Origin: Paenarthrobacter sp. Z7-10
GTDB lineage: Bacteria; Actinomycetota; Actinomycetes; Actinomycetales; Micrococcaceae
Direction: 5' to 3'
Length of the DNA: 64,000 nt
Assembly (NCBI RefSeq): GCF_026932795.1
Contig: NZ_JADPVH010000010.1
Location: forward strand, 1 to 64,000
Position 1 is the first letter of the stretch. Every line of letters starts with the position of its first letter. Shown here piece after piece: positions 52,818 to 62,180 of this stretch. Made by a program: the position numbers and the translations under genes. The notes under the pieces are model-generated. The model was not told the DNA's origin. It saw only the letters and a list, made by a program, of their open reading frames with translations, and did not search any database.

Positions 52818-53771
52818 CTACCGTCCGGCCGCTTTCCTGGCGTCCTTTCGGGCGGCTTTCTTCGACTCGTTTCGGCGTTCGACGACGTCCGGATGGTGTC
52901 GGGAGAGCGTCACGACTCCCACGATAGCAAGCAAAGCCGCCCCAGCCATGGCAATCGCAATTACGGCGGGCACGTCGGGTCGCAGCTCACCGAGGATGGT
53001 GATGCCGATGGCGATCCCCACCATCGGATCGATGACGGTCAGCCCCGCAATGACGAGGTCCGGCGGTCCACTGGCGTAGGCGCTCTGCACGAACCATGAT
53101 CCGAGCCCACCTGCAACCGCGATGGCCAGGATGGAATACCACTGCAGATTGAGCAGGAACAGGCCATTCGGGTCAAAGAGCTGCTTGGAAATGATCCGCG
53201 TCAGCACCGCCACGAAGCCGAAGAGCACACCGGCGCCGAGGATGTAAAAGAAGGCTTTGAGCCGATGCTTCCAGAGCACCAGGCAAGTGCCGAACACGGC
53301 GACGACGATGGCCAGCAGAAGCACGATGGTCAACTCCTCCTGCACCGTGACAGCCGTGTTTTCCTTCACCACATTGACCGCGAGCAGGACAAACAGGCCG
53401 CTGCCACTGACGCAGGTCGAGATTGCGACGACCGTTCCGCGGTTGAGCCGTATTCCCTGGTCCTTGGAATTAACGACAGTGGTAATGACGAGCGCGATGG
53501 CGCCAATCGGCTGGATCACGGTCAGTGTCCCCAAGGTCAACGCGACCACATTCAATGCCATGCCGGCGCCAAGGAAAAGCAGCCCCAGCACCCAGCGGGG
53601 ATTGCGCAGCAGCCTGAGGAAACCATTGCCGCCCAGCGCCAAGCCTCCAGTATTGGCTTGAACGGCGCTGCCTTGGCGCTGGGCACCGAAGGCCAGGAAG
53701 AACGCGCCGGCCACGGCACAGGCAACCGCTAGCCAGACCACGCGGTTCCGCCCGCAGAAAAGCCGGCGCAC
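52818..53771 (-). CDS. DMT/EamA-like transporter
   Basis: A 317-residue protein with about 9-10 hydrophobic segments in the DMT arrangement (VVWLAVACAVAGAFFLAFGAQRQ, LGTLTVIQPIGAIALVITTVVN, VIDPMVGIAIGITILGE, AIAMAGAALLAIVGVVTL). The middle segments LNVVALTLGTLTVIQPIG are typical of EamA-like exporters in actinobacteria. Substrate unknown. The GTG at 53771 has no ribosome-binding site; GTG 53741 would fit the family start better. The C-terminus is Lys/Arg-rich (RRNESKKAARKDARKAAGR). A GCCCTTCC/GGAAGGGC inverted repeat lies upstream. Confidence 0.8.
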   Translation of the reverse strand: MRRLFCGRNRVVWLAVACAVAGAFFLAFGAQRQGSAVQANTGGLALGGNGFLRLLRNPRWVLGLLFLGAGMALNVVALTLGTLTVIQPIGAIALVITTVVNSKDQGIRLNRGTVVAISTCVSGSGLFVLLAVNVVKENTAVTVQEELTIVLLLAIVVAVFGTCLVLWKHRLKAFFYILGAGVLFGFVAVLTRIISKQLFDPNGLFLLNLQWYSILAIAVAGGLGSWFVQSAYASGPPDLVIAGLTVIDPMVGIAIGITILGELRPDVPAVIAIAMAGAALLAIVGVVTLSRHHPDVVERRNESKKAARKDARKAAGR

Positions 53772-53884
53772 GTCCGACGGTCAGTGCGTAGTACCAACGG
53801 ACGCCCTTCCCTTCGTTCGTACCTTCGGATCCTTCCGGTTCCATCAACCGTTGGAAGGGCACGCATTCCCTGCGGCGTTTTGCG

Positions 53885-54733
53885 CTAGCGGGCGGCGAGC
53901 TTGCGCAGCAGAATGACCAGAGCCGCTGCCGAGATGGCCAACACTGTCAGCGGTGCCCAGCGTTCCTTGGCCGCGGTCATCATCTCCGCGGCGGGCTGGC
54001 CAAGCCGTCCTGCGCCTGGGTTGCCGCTTCCGGTGATCTTCCGGCCGGTCCTGCCTGCGGCGTCCAGCAGGGCCTTTGCCTGCTGCCTGACTGCCAGTCG
54101 CTCCACCAAAGCCATCCGGAGGGCCAAAAGGTGTTGGCGCCTGTCGCCCAATCGAACCTGCAGCTGTTCCTCGGTGGGAGCCGGGCCCTGCTGAGCCTCC
54201 TTTGCCTCCCGTGCAGCCTTGGCCTTTTCGGACTTTTGCGCCTTGCGCGCCTTGGCCTCGGCACGGCTGAGTTGCGTGGCACGAAGCGAGGCCGGATCGA
54301 AGTCCCGGCCTTCCTTGAGCATTCCCAAATCGCGGCGCAAACCCAGGATGGCGTGTTCAGGCTTTAGCGGCATGGCCTTGCTGAGCTTCATCTTCCCGAT
54401 CAGCGCGGCCACCAAAGCGATCAGCAGGAAAGCGGCGGAAATCAGCAGAGCCGCCAACCACGCCGGCATGATCGTAGCCAGACCCATGATCGCCGCGACG
54501 ATGAGACCCACCAGCAGAAAAGCGAGAAAGATCAAAGCCACCACCAGGATCGCCACCGCGATGCCGAGGGCAATACCCTTTCGCTTCAGCTCCGCCTTGG
54601 CGAGCGATATCTCATCATTGAGCTGCTTCGGTGCCAACCGGGAGAACAGCTTCACCGCCCCAACAAGGGACGAGTTGCCCACCGCGGAACTACTCTGCAT
54701 GGGACCTGCCTTAGCGTGTCGGGCACTACTCAT
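53885..54733 (-). CDS. phage-holin-family-like membrane protein
   Basis: A 282-residue protein: a segment KLFSRLAPKQLNDEISLAKAEL followed by a double membrane hairpin (LGIAVAILVVALIFLAFLLVGLIVAAIMGL and LAALLISAAFLLIALVAALIG), then a Lys/Ala-rich coiled region, and a final single helix (LTVLAISAAALVILLRKLAAR). The first part is the putative holin superfamily pattern of actinobacteria, where it does not indicate a prophage. ATG 54733 is preferred; 54748 and 54700 are alternatives. Function unknown. Confidence 0.75.
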   Translation of the reverse strand: MSSARHAKAGPMQSSSAVGNSSLVGAVKLFSRLAPKQLNDEISLAKAELKRKGIALGIAVAILVVALIFLAFLLVGLIVAAIMGLATIMPAWLAALLISAAFLLIALVAALIGKMKLSKAMPLKPEHAILGLRRDLGMLKEGRDFDPASLRATQLSRAEAKARKAQKSEKAKAAREAKEAQQGPAPTEEQLQVRLGDRRQHLLALRMALVERLAVRQQAKALLDAAGRTGRKITGSGNPGAGRLGQPAAEMMTAAKERWAPLTVLAISAAALVILLRKLAAR

Positions 54734-54877
54734 CGGGACCGCCTTCATTCCTTGGGCTCTCAACGCGCGTGCGGCTGCACGCATTCGAAAACGCCGCCGT
54801 CTCCGGCGAACTCACCTGACAAAATTACCATTGTGCCGACCGTTACCAGCCGCTGGGACACGTCTTTGTCCATCCAC

Positions 54878-56329
54878 TCACGCCCTGGCCAGCTTGTCCC
54901 TGTCCTCCAGCTCGCGGCCGCTGACCTCGGGCATCTTCGTTTTGACAAACCAAAATGACAGCAGCGCAAAGAATGCGAAACCGGCATAAACATATCCAAG
55001 GCCGATTCTGGCGTTGAGGATCGGAAACAGCAGTGTCACAATGAAGTTGAAAATCCAGTTCACCATGGCGGTCAGCCCCAGGGCCATGGAACGGATGCGG
55101 TTCGGGAAAATCTCTCCCAGCACCACCCACATAACCGGCCCCCACGTGGCTGCGAAGGCGATGACGAAGACGTTCGCACCGACCAGGGCGATGGCTCCCC
55201 ACGGCGCGCCTAGCTGGACATTATCGCCGCTGCCGGTGGCCTGCGAAAAGGAGATGGCCGCCGCGACCAGGCCAATGAACATGCCCACGGAACCAGCGAG
55301 CAGCAGCTTGGTACGGCCTACTTTATCGACGAAGAAGATGGCCACAAACGTCAGCGCCACGTTGATCACCGCGGTAATCACCGAGGTTATGAATGAGTCG
55401 GCCTCGCTGAAACCGACGGACTGCCACAACGTGGTGGAGTAATAAAAGATGGCGTTGATTCCCACCAGCTGCTGCAGGGCGGCCACCGCCATCCCGACCC
55501 ACAGGATTGGCTGCAGCCCGAGCATCGGCCCACGCAGTTCGCGGAAGGTCGACTTGTCCTCACGTTCAAAGCTTTCCTGGATTTCCTTGACGCGCGCGTC
55601 CGGGTCCGGGTCCGGAGAGCCAACCACCGTCCTGATGACTTCGCGGGCAGCATCCAGCCGGCCATTGCGGATCAGGTACTGCGGCGACTCCGGAATGCCC
55701 AGCGATAGGATGCCGTACACGGCCGCAGGGATCACTCCCACCAGCAGCATCCAGCGCCAGGCGGGAAGTCCCGCCCACAACTGATCCATGGCACTGCCCG
55801 CGGATTTGGCCAGAAAGGCGTCGGAGAGCAGCGCCAGGAAAATCCCGGTCGTAATCGCCAGCTGCTGCAGCGAACCCAGAGCCCCGCGAAAGCGGGCGGG
55901 TGCCACCTCGGCAATGTAGGCCGGCGCGATCACGGATGCCACCCCGATGGCCAACCCACCGATGAACCGCCAAATCATCAGGTCCCAAGCGGCGAAGGCC
56001 AGACCGGCACCAATCGAACTTGCCACGAACATCACCGCGGCCAGGATCATTACCTTTTTGCGGCCCCACACGTCCGCCAGTTGACCGGCGAACCAGGCGC
56101 CCGCCGCACAACCGAGCAGAGTGACAGCGACGACAAAACCGAGCACAGCGGGATCCAAATTAAATTCTGACCGGATGGCTTCATTTGCGCCGTTGATAAC
56201 CGCTGTGTCGAAGCCGAAGAGCAACCCTCCTAGGGCAGCGGCGATCGTGACTCCTATAACTTTGCCCCTCTTGGGGGCCGACGCGCGCTCTTCGGGTCTC
56301 AAACTAACTCCTTTGCTGGTCCGGGCCAT
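54878..56329 (-). CDS. MFS sugar porter
   Basis: A 483-residue 12-helix transporter with sugar-porter signatures: GLLFGFDTAVINGA (TM1), GQLADVWGRKKVMI, PESPQYLIRNGR, and QQLVGINAIFYYS in TM7, the sugar-binding QQxxGxN motif. It imports a hexose or pentose by proton symport. Start ATG 56329 gives a normal N-terminus. It is divergent from the Bcr/CflA-type gene. Confidence 0.92.
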   Translation of the reverse strand: MARTSKGVSLRPEERASAPKRGKVIGVTIAAALGGLLFGFDTAVINGANEAIRSEFNLDPAVLGFVVAVTLLGCAAGAWFAGQLADVWGRKKVMILAAVMFVASSIGAGLAFAAWDLMIWRFIGGLAIGVASVIAPAYIAEVAPARFRGALGSLQQLAITTGIFLALLSDAFLAKSAGSAMDQLWAGLPAWRWMLLVGVIPAAVYGILSLGIPESPQYLIRNGRLDAAREVIRTVVGSPDPDPDARVKEIQESFEREDKSTFRELRGPMLGLQPILWVGMAVAALQQLVGINAIFYYSTTLWQSVGFSEADSFITSVITAVINVALTFVAIFFVDKVGRTKLLLAGSVGMFIGLVAAAISFSQATGSGDNVQLGAPWGAIALVGANVFVIAFAATWGPVMWVVLGEIFPNRIRSMALGLTAMVNWIFNFIVTLLFPILNARIGLGYVYAGFAFFALLSFWFVKTKMPEVSGRELEDRDKLARA

Positions 56330-56453
56330 ACCATTGAATCTTCACCACAGAAGTTCGAGATCCTCGAACGACGCCCGGCGAACAGCCAACAAGCCAAGCA
56401 TACTGACCATGGTGGGCTCAGCCGTGAGTGAACTAGTCAACCGAGGAAATCTT

Positions 56454-57674
56454 TTGAGTACATCCACCCATCCCGGGGACGCGCTGTCACGCCGGCAGAA
56501 GCTGGTCTACATCCTCATTTTGGGCATGCTGACGGCGCTGGGACCCTTCACGGTGGACCTCTATCTGCCAGCCTTTCCCATCCTGGAAAAAGATCTGCAT
56601 GCCAGCGCCACGGCCGTGCAGCTCACACTCGCTGCCACAACCATCGGCTTTGCCCTCGGGCAATTGGTGGTGGGCCCGTTCAGCGACAAGATGGGCCGGC
56701 GCACTCCCCTGATTCTGGCGACAGCAGTGCACGTTCTCGCTTCCTTGGGCGCGGCGCTGTCCACCGATATCGCCATGCTGGGAATCTTCCGCGTGCTTCA
56801 AGGCATTGGTGCCGCCGGGGGCGGCGTCGTGGCGATGGCCATGGTGCGGGACCTTTTCAGCGGCTACCCGCTGGTGCGCATGTTTTCACGACTGGCACTC
56901 GTAAATGGCATGGCACCAATCTTGGCTCCTGTCATTGGATCGCAGCTGCTGGGTATCATGGCCTGGCCCGGAATCTTCTGGTTCCTTGCCGCCTACGGGC
57001 TGGTGGTGCTGCTGGCCGCCCTGTTCCTGATTGTCGAAACGTTGCCCGCAGAGCGGCGTCGAAGCTCGAGCTCAACCATTTTCCAGCGCTACCGGGCCGT
57101 CTTCGCGGACCGGACATTCCTGGGCACACTGCTGGTGGGGGGTCTGAACTTCGGAGGCCTGTTCACTTACCTGTCCGCCTCCCCTTTCCTTTTCCAGAAC
57201 GTCTACGGCTTTTCGCCGCAGCAATATGGACTGCTCTTCGGCGTCAACTCCCTGGGCATTGTGGCGGGTGTCCAGGTTTCGGCCAGGCTGCTGCGCCGTA
57301 TCGGCCCCCAATGGGTTATTGCCGGCGCCAGCGCCATGCAGCTGCTCATGTCCGTGCTGATTGTGATCCTGGACCGCGCTCATCTTGGCCTGTGGGGGAT
57401 CATAATCCCGCTGTGGTTTTACATTCTCTCCACCGGGTTCGTGTTTCCGTGCATCCAGGTACTCGGTTTGGCCAGGCACGGTGCCCAGGCCGGAACGGCC
57501 GCTTCACTGCTGGGCGCAGCCACCTTCGGGTTCGCCGGAATACTCTCCCCGCTGGTGGGCTTATTTGGTGTTAAGAGTGCCACGCCCATGGGCGCCATTA
57601 TGGCCTGCTGCATTGCATTGCTGATTGCCTCGCTCTGGTTGGTGGTCAGGCCCAGGACCGTGCCCGCCCTCTGA
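56454..57674 (+). CDS. Bcr/CflA-family MFS exporter
   Basis: A 406-residue transporter with 12 hydrophobic segments. FTVDLYLPAFPILEKDL and GPFSDKMGRRTPLILA (motif A) match Bcr/CflA drug-resistance transporters, which export bicyclomycin, sulfonamides or cysteine-like molecules. The frame is open from 56121, but TTG 56454 has GAGGA six bases upstream and gives the family length. It is divergent from the sugar porter and followed by a hairpin-rich gap. Confidence 0.87.
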   Translation: MSTSTHPGDALSRRQKLVYILILGMLTALGPFTVDLYLPAFPILEKDLHASATAVQLTLAATTIGFALGQLVVGPFSDKMGRRTPLILATAVHVLASLGAALSTDIAMLGIFRVLQGIGAAGGGVVAMAMVRDLFSGYPLVRMFSRLALVNGMAPILAPVIGSQLLGIMAWPGIFWFLAAYGLVVLLAALFLIVETLPAERRRSSSSTIFQRYRAVFADRTFLGTLLVGGLNFGGLFTYLSASPFLFQNVYGFSPQQYGLLFGVNSLGIVAGVQVSARLLRRIGPQWVIAGASAMQLLMSVLIVILDRAHLGLWGIIIPLWFYILSTGFVFPCIQVLGLARHGAQAGTAASLLGAATFGFAGILSPLVGLFGVKSATPMGAIMACCIALLIASLWLVVRPRTVPAL

Positions 57675-57785
57675 TCGTTCCAACACCCGGACGTCAGCGT
57701 GGCTGGAGGTAATCGCTCGGCCTTGTGCCAGCCGATAGGCACCGGCCTCTGTTCGGGAACAAAGCCGGCGGGATAAAATTCAATT

Positions 57786-58193
57786 ATGCTCGGATGGCAG
57801 GCATCAGATTCTCTTCCAGCAACGTGGTTGCGTTTGGACGCTGGTATTTTACCGCTGTGGTGGGATCGCCTGTCGGCCAACACCAGCCGTGAATCTGCTG
57901 CCCTTTATGCCGCCGGACTCTTTACCGAGGACCGCCGCAGGCCCATCGCTCAGTGGTTCAACCCGGCGCTGGATGCGGCCCTGCTGGTGGCTCCGGAGAC
58001 TTCCCCGGAGTGGCCGGTACAGCGTTTTGGCATCTTCTACGCCCCTCCCGGAGACGGGTTTGAACGGGTGCATTCCGCTCCACACGAGTGGCATCCCAAG
58101 TCTCCGCGGCAGTCACCTACCGAAGAGGAGTCCTTCGCGGCAGCCATAGCCGAAGCTGAACGCTTCCTGCGGGTCGAAATGGATTTTGTCTGA
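57786..58193 (+). CDS. conserved hypothetical protein
   Basis: A 135-residue soluble protein without a recognised domain: LPLWWDRLSANTSRESAALY, QWFNPALDAALLVAPETSPEW, FGIFYAPPGDGFERVHSAPHEWH. The aromatic/Pro-rich composition looks like a real globular protein and codon use fits. TAAAAT lies seven bases before the ATG, so a leaderless messenger is possible, as often in actinobacteria. Convergent with the HemK-like gene (24-bp gap). No function assigned. Confidence 0.65.
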   Translation: MLGWQASDSLPATWLRLDAGILPLWWDRLSANTSRESAALYAAGLFTEDRRRPIAQWFNPALDAALLVAPETSPEWPVQRFGIFYAPPGDGFERVHSAPHEWHPKSPRQSPTEEESFAAAIAEAERFLRVEMDFV

Positions 58194-58216
58194 CGGACGA
58201 GCCGGCCCCCTGGGCA

Positions 58217-59044
58217 TTATTTGCTTCCGGCTTTGGTTCCGATAACGACCGTGGCATCGAACGCAGCCGAACTGACCTGCCGGGTACCGAATCCGTTCCG
58301 CGCAAAGATCTCCATGCTGGTGGACGCTTGGCCAGCACTGGTCTCCAGCAGCACAGTCCCTCCGTGCGCCAGCCACGGGCCAGCACCGGCGGCGACCCGC
58401 CGCTGGACATCACATCCATCCCCACCACCATCAAGTGCCACATGGGCCTCGTGCAGACGTGCCTCTCGCGGCATCATGGCGATCGCGTCCGTTGGTACAT
58501 AGGGCGCGTTGGCGACCAGGACGTCAACCTGGCCAAGAAGCGCAGCGGGCAGCGGCTCAAAGAGGTCCCCTGCGAAAACCTGACCGCCGCCGCCAGCGAG
58601 GTTGCTTCCGGCACACCGGACCGCAGCGGGATCGATATCGGTGGCGTACACGCGTGCCCCCGGAACGATGGCCTGCAGCGCGGCCCCCACCGCGCCGGAC
58701 CCACAGCACAGATCGACAATCACCGCACCGGGTCGGGCGAGATCCGCGGCCTGCCGGACCAAAAAGCCGGTGCGGCGCCGGGGCACGAAGACCCCGGCGT
58801 CCACGGTGATCCGCAGGCCGCAGAACTCCGCCCAACCCAGAACATGCTCCAAGGGCAAGCCGGCTACGCGCCGGTCCGCCATGGCGGCAAGGTCGGCCGG
58901 ATTCTGTGCGGCCGCAAGCAGCAGCTCCGCCTCATCCTCGGCAAAGACGCAGCCGGCAGCCCGCAGCTTGCCGATGAGGACCGAACGAAGCAGAGTTGAC
59001 TCAAACGATGAAATGAACAGGCCTTCCCTTCGGCCGATGGGCAC
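58217..59044 (-). CDS. HemK-like protein N5-glutamine methyltransferase
   Basis: A 275-residue SAM-dependent methyltransferase: VFVPRRRTGFLVRQAADLA, motif I VDLCCGSGAVGAALQ, and NAPYVPTDAI in place of the NPPY of canonical PrmC/HemK. The variant NAPY suggests a relative rather than PrmC, which normally sits next to prfA. It may methylate a glutamine or another planar nitrogen. The start is uncertain; GTG 59044 has GAGGCGG upstream, and the frame is open to 59125, where it would overlap the divergent GNAT gene. Confidence 0.78.
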   Translation of the reverse strand: MPIGRREGLFISSFESTLLRSVLIGKLRAAGCVFAEDEAELLLAAAQNPADLAAMADRRVAGLPLEHVLGWAEFCGLRITVDAGVFVPRRRTGFLVRQAADLARPGAVIVDLCCGSGAVGAALQAIVPGARVYATDIDPAAVRCAGSNLAGGGGQVFAGDLFEPLPAALLGQVDVLVANAPYVPTDAIAMMPREARLHEAHVALDGGGDGCDVQRRVAAGAGPWLAHGGTVLLETSAGQASTSMEIFARNGFGTRQVSSAAFDATVVIGTKAGSK

Positions 59045-59096
59045 AACCCGCCTCACCCTGGTCCGATGAAGCGCACAGCAGGGATAAAGGATATCC

Positions 59097-59573
59097 ATGA
59101 ACAATAGCGGAGACCACAGCATCACCGCGGATTACAGCCTGCGGGCTGCGGTGATCACCGATCTGCCCATGATCTACCGCGGCGAGCTGAGCTATATGCG
59201 CGAGTTTGAGCCCGCCAGCGAGCCGGCATGGACGCGAGCCCTGGACCGGAACCTCGAAATGTGGGTCACCAACATCGATCGTGCAGCGATTATTGAAATT
59301 GACGGGTTGCCGCTGGGCTACTATCTGTGGATGGACGACGGCGGCAAGGCCGTTTTGGCGACGATTCATGTGCTGCCCACCTGGCGCGGACGGGGGTTGG
59401 GTACCATCCTGCTGATGTCCTTCATCAGCCAGGCGCACTCCGGCGGCTTCGGGACCCTGACTCTTGGTGTGCACCGAAAAAATCCTGCCCAGCACATGTA
59501 TTCCCACGCCGGATTCACCCAAACGCACAGCGACGCGGACTATCTGTTTTATTCACTCAGCGGGCTCAGCTGA
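59097..59573 (+). CDS. GNAT-family N-acetyltransferase
   Basis: A 158-residue acetyltransferase: SLRAAVITDLPMIYRGELSY at the start, LGYYLWMDDGGKAVLATIHV, VLPTWRGRGLGTILLMSFI (acetyl-CoA loop RGRGLG), and LGVHRKNPAQHMYSHAGFTQ, the usual end of the fold. Substrate unknown. AAAGGAT precedes the ATG. Convergent with the PhzF-like gene by a 34-bp gap. Confidence 0.88.
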   Translation: MNNSGDHSITADYSLRAAVITDLPMIYRGELSYMREFEPASEPAWTRALDRNLEMWVTNIDRAAIIEIDGLPLGYYLWMDDGGKAVLATIHVLPTWRGRGLGTILLMSFISQAHSGGFGTLTLGVHRKNPAQHMYSHAGFTQTHSDADYLFYSLSGLS

Positions 59574-59607
59574 ACCGGCAGCGGAAGAGCGCCGTTTCCG
59601 CCAGGCA

Positions 59608-60444
59608 TCAGAAACTCACCGTTCCGGCAACGCACGTCGTGGTGTTGCCTCCAATCCAGATGTCCGCACCGACACGGTCGATGTGAACGCGCCCGTCACG
59701 TCCCAGAACTGTGCCCTGACGAACCGTATATGAGTCCGGGGCGGCGCCTGCGCCAATCAGCCATTGGGCGAGACCCGCGTTTAGGCTTCCCGTCACCGGA
59801 TCCTCATTTACGCCCAGATCGGGAACGAAGGCACGCACCTCGTAGTCCGCCGTCGACCCGGCCGGATGAGGACCGATCAGCCCTATCTTCATTCCCCGCA
59901 TGGCCGCAAAATCGGGCCTTACGGCCAGCACAGAGGCCGCCGAATCGAGCAGCAGCCCGAACCAGCCGGGCCCGTTATCCACCCACTGTTGGTCCAGAAC
60001 CTGAGCCGGTGCGATGCCCAGACTCCGGACGGCGCGCTGCAGCGTTTCCTGCTCCAGCGGGCCGGTGCGCCGCAGCGGGGGCGCCGCGAAGGCGAGGCGG
60101 CCGGCATCGTTGCGAATCCGGACTAGCCCCGCACCGCATTCCTGCACGATGGTACTGGCCGCCTGTGGCACGTTTCCCGAGGAGAGCCAAGCGTGACAGC
60201 TGCCCAAGGTCGGATGCCCGGCGAACGGAAGTTCCCCGCCCGGCGTAAAAATGCGCAGGCGGTAATCGGCTTTCGGCTGCGTTGGCGGCAGCAGGAAGGT
60301 TGTCTCCGACAGGTTAGTCCAGCGGGCGAAGGCCGCCAGCTGATCATCTGGCAGGTCATCGGCGTCGAAGACGACCGCCACCGGATTGCCTTGGAAGGGA
60401 ATTTGACTGAAGACGTCAACCTGAGAGAAATTTTTCGCGGCCAC
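59608..60444 (-). CDS. PhzF-family protein
   Basis: A 278-residue epimerase-fold protein: QVDVFSQIPFQGNPVAVVFD, TNLSETTFLL (catalytic Glu), LRIFTPGGELPFAGHPTLGS, and EDPVTGSLNAGLAQWL near the end. PhzF proteins isomerise small ring compounds; most are uncharacterised, and no phenazine genes are near. GTG 60444 gives the conserved start; a possible -10 TATCCT lies seven bases before it, so a leaderless messenger is possible. The frame opens earlier at 60522 within the radical SAM gene end. Confidence 0.88.
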   Translation of the reverse strand: MAAKNFSQVDVFSQIPFQGNPVAVVFDADDLPDDQLAAFARWTNLSETTFLLPPTQPKADYRLRIFTPGGELPFAGHPTLGSCHAWLSSGNVPQAASTIVQECGAGLVRIRNDAGRLAFAAPPLRRTGPLEQETLQRAVRSLGIAPAQVLDQQWVDNGPGWFGLLLDSAASVLAVRPDFAAMRGMKIGLIGPHPAGSTADYEVRAFVPDLGVNEDPVTGSLNAGLAQWLIGAGAAPDSYTVRQGTVLGRDGRVHIDRVGADIWIGGNTTTCVAGTVSF

Positions 60445-60518
60445 GATTGAAGGATACAAGACCACCGTGCCACATCTCTGCCCGCTGTCCCTGCCCGCTG
60501 TCTCTGACCTGTCGGCCC

Positions 60519-61949
60519 TCACACGCTGGCCGGTGAGGTGAGCGTCGCTGATGAGACGGGTCTGATGGGCAACATTTTTCGCAGTCCGGCGTTTTCGGCT
60601 TGATCAAGGGCTGAATGCTGGACGCAGGCCGGGACCAACCGTCCGGTCTCAGGATGGCTCATCGCGTACATGCAGGAGCCGAGGCGCTCATGGGTCTCCC
60701 GGATCTTGGGGTCATCGCTGACCACTCCCTGCTCCATGAGTGTCCAGGCCGGTTGCACCTCGGCAGCGACCATGAAGTTATGCACCACAAACGTTTTAAA
60801 GCCCAGCCGTCTTCCGTATGCCGCCGCCACCACACGGCGCGGACCGCCGGCACGTTTGAGCATGCGCGCGGCGAACCGGATCAGAACTGGGACGTCCTCC
60901 AGGTGCCCCAGCACGGCGCGCACAATTTTGACCGTGACAACGGTTTTAGGTGCGCCCCCGAAAATCATTCCTCCGAAGTGCTCAAGGACCCGGTCGCGGG
61001 CCGCAAGGTCTGCGGGGTCTTCCGGATCCAGCAGAGGGGTGAAAGCCGCTCCGACCCGCAGTCCCACCGACGTCCTGTTGCAGCGCACATCTCCAAACTG
61101 GGTGCCTTGCCACGGGAGACGCTGTCCCGCGCCCGCCTCAATCCGGGACCAGACGGCGTCGATGGTGACGTCACCAAAATCTTCGGTCCACCTGCGATCG
61201 TCCCCGATGTAGGCCGCCGGCTGAAAGGACAGCATGTCGTATGGCATCTCCAGTACGGCCCGGGTCACCTCTTCAACCTGATCGACGTTGGACGGGGTCA
61301 CGGTCATGTTGTGGGCGATGTAGGAGCTGATGCCATAATCGCGCTTGAGGTCGACGAACATGTCCGCGAACCGTGCACGGAACGGGTTGAGTTCGGCCTC
61401 GCTGTGCGGGCGCACTGCTCCCCGACGCCCCCGCATCAGCGAATCAAAGTGGGCGGCGAATGATACTTTGCCAAAGCGTGGCTTACCGTCCCCGTCGAGT
61501 GCGACATCCAGCAGGTACTGATAGTCGAAGTCTCCGTGTGTCATGGACATCGGCTCACGTCCGTTGGCACGCATCGCGAGCAGCGCGGCGGCATGGTCTT
61601 GCGCCGGGAGCAGGCTGACCTCTCCGCCGATCAGCTGCGCGTGTGCCCGCGGCCCGCGGACGCTGCGCAAATACTCCATCTGATCCCTGACCGCCCTGAC
61701 CGTGTGACTGCCGTCGACCCTAACCTTGTTCGCGTCGGCCGAGTGATAGCAGGGCGAACAGGTCAGGTTGCATTTGGGGAACACTCCGTGCGTACCTTCA
61801 CACCCCACCGCTGCCTTCCCCAAAAGCTGGCCCGGCGTTTTAACGTGATCCGGCAGTTCCGCCCACCGCCGAGCCAGCGCAGTCCTGCTTTCCGGATGGA
61901 TCGGCCGGGTCGCCAGCTCGATGCGTCGCAGGAACGCTGCAATGGTCAT
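60519..61949 (-). CDS. radical SAM protein of unknown function
   Basis: A 476-residue protein. The cluster motif is CNLTCSPC (C60, C64, C67; CxxxCxxC), preceded by VGCEGTHGVFPK and followed by QLIGGEVSLLPAQDHAAAL, the usual SAM-binding GGE element. Additional Cys sit at RCNRTSVG and in the C-terminal SCMYAMSHPETGRLVPACVQ, which could bind a second cluster. I do not recognise the specific family. A 25-codon ORF overlaps its ATG (ATGA). On the same strand, upstream, lie two further small ORFs and a methyltransferase. Confidence 0.82.
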   Translation of the reverse strand: MTIAAFLRRIELATRPIHPESRTALARRWAELPDHVKTPGQLLGKAAVGCEGTHGVFPKCNLTCSPCYHSADANKVRVDGSHTVRAVRDQMEYLRSVRGPRAHAQLIGGEVSLLPAQDHAAALLAMRANGREPMSMTHGDFDYQYLLDVALDGDGKPRFGKVSFAAHFDSLMRGRRGAVRPHSEAELNPFRARFADMFVDLKRDYGISSYIAHNMTVTPSNVDQVEEVTRAVLEMPYDMLSFQPAAYIGDDRRWTEDFGDVTIDAVWSRIEAGAGQRLPWQGTQFGDVRCNRTSVGLRVGAAFTPLLDPEDPADLAARDRVLEHFGGMIFGGAPKTVVTVKIVRAVLGHLEDVPVLIRFAARMLKRAGGPRRVVAAAYGRRLGFKTFVVHNFMVAAEVQPAWTLMEQGVVSDDPKIRETHERLGSCMYAMSHPETGRLVPACVQHSALDQAENAGLRKMLPIRPVSSATLTSPASV

Positions 61950-62023
61950 GATTTCTCCTGCTCGTCAAGTTTTTTTAGGGCTGCGGCAGCCAAGACCCGA
62001 CGCAGCATGGTTGCCGGGGTCAT
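61946..62023 (-). CDS. possible 25-residue peptide coupled to the radical SAM gene
   Basis: ATG 62023 to TGA, overlapping the radical SAM start as ATGA. The peptide is basic then acidic (MLRRVLAAAALKKLDEQEKS after a five-residue start). There is no ribosome-binding site before the ATG, so it would need re-initiation. Radical SAM enzymes are often preceded by short substrate peptides, but this ORF could also be chance. Listed because of the exact overlap. Confidence 0.3.
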   Translation of the reverse strand: MTPATMLRRVLAAAALKKLDEQEKS

Positions 62024-62042
62024 GGGAGGTTAGGGCATGCTG

Positions 62043-62180
62043 TCATCGATGGGTGCCGCTTCCGCTGTCGAAGGCGACGTGAGATCTGATCCATCTGGCC
62101 AGCGGCGAGGGCCAGGGATAGGACCAAGCAGCGTTCCGGACTTGGCGGTCACCGGCGCGGGCACGGTAGGAATCGCTCAT
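62043..62180 (-). CDS. possible 45-residue protein, ATGA-coupled
   Basis: ATG overlaps the stop of the next upstream small ORF (ATGA at 62180-62177). The product, starting MSDSYRARAGDRQVR and ending VAFDSGSGTHR, has a Trp/Pro patch (WSYPWPSPLARW). No domain is recognised. It is 19 bp upstream of the 25-residue ORF. Confidence is low; the chain of overlaps is the only support. Confidence 0.3.
   Translation of the reverse strand: MSDSYRARAGDRQVRNAAWSYPWPSPLARWIRSHVAFDSGSGTHR

Noticed and set aside
53885-54733. Prophage signal from a holin-like gene
   Set aside because: No other phage genes nearby; holin-superfamily proteins of this form are common in actinobacterial chromosomes.
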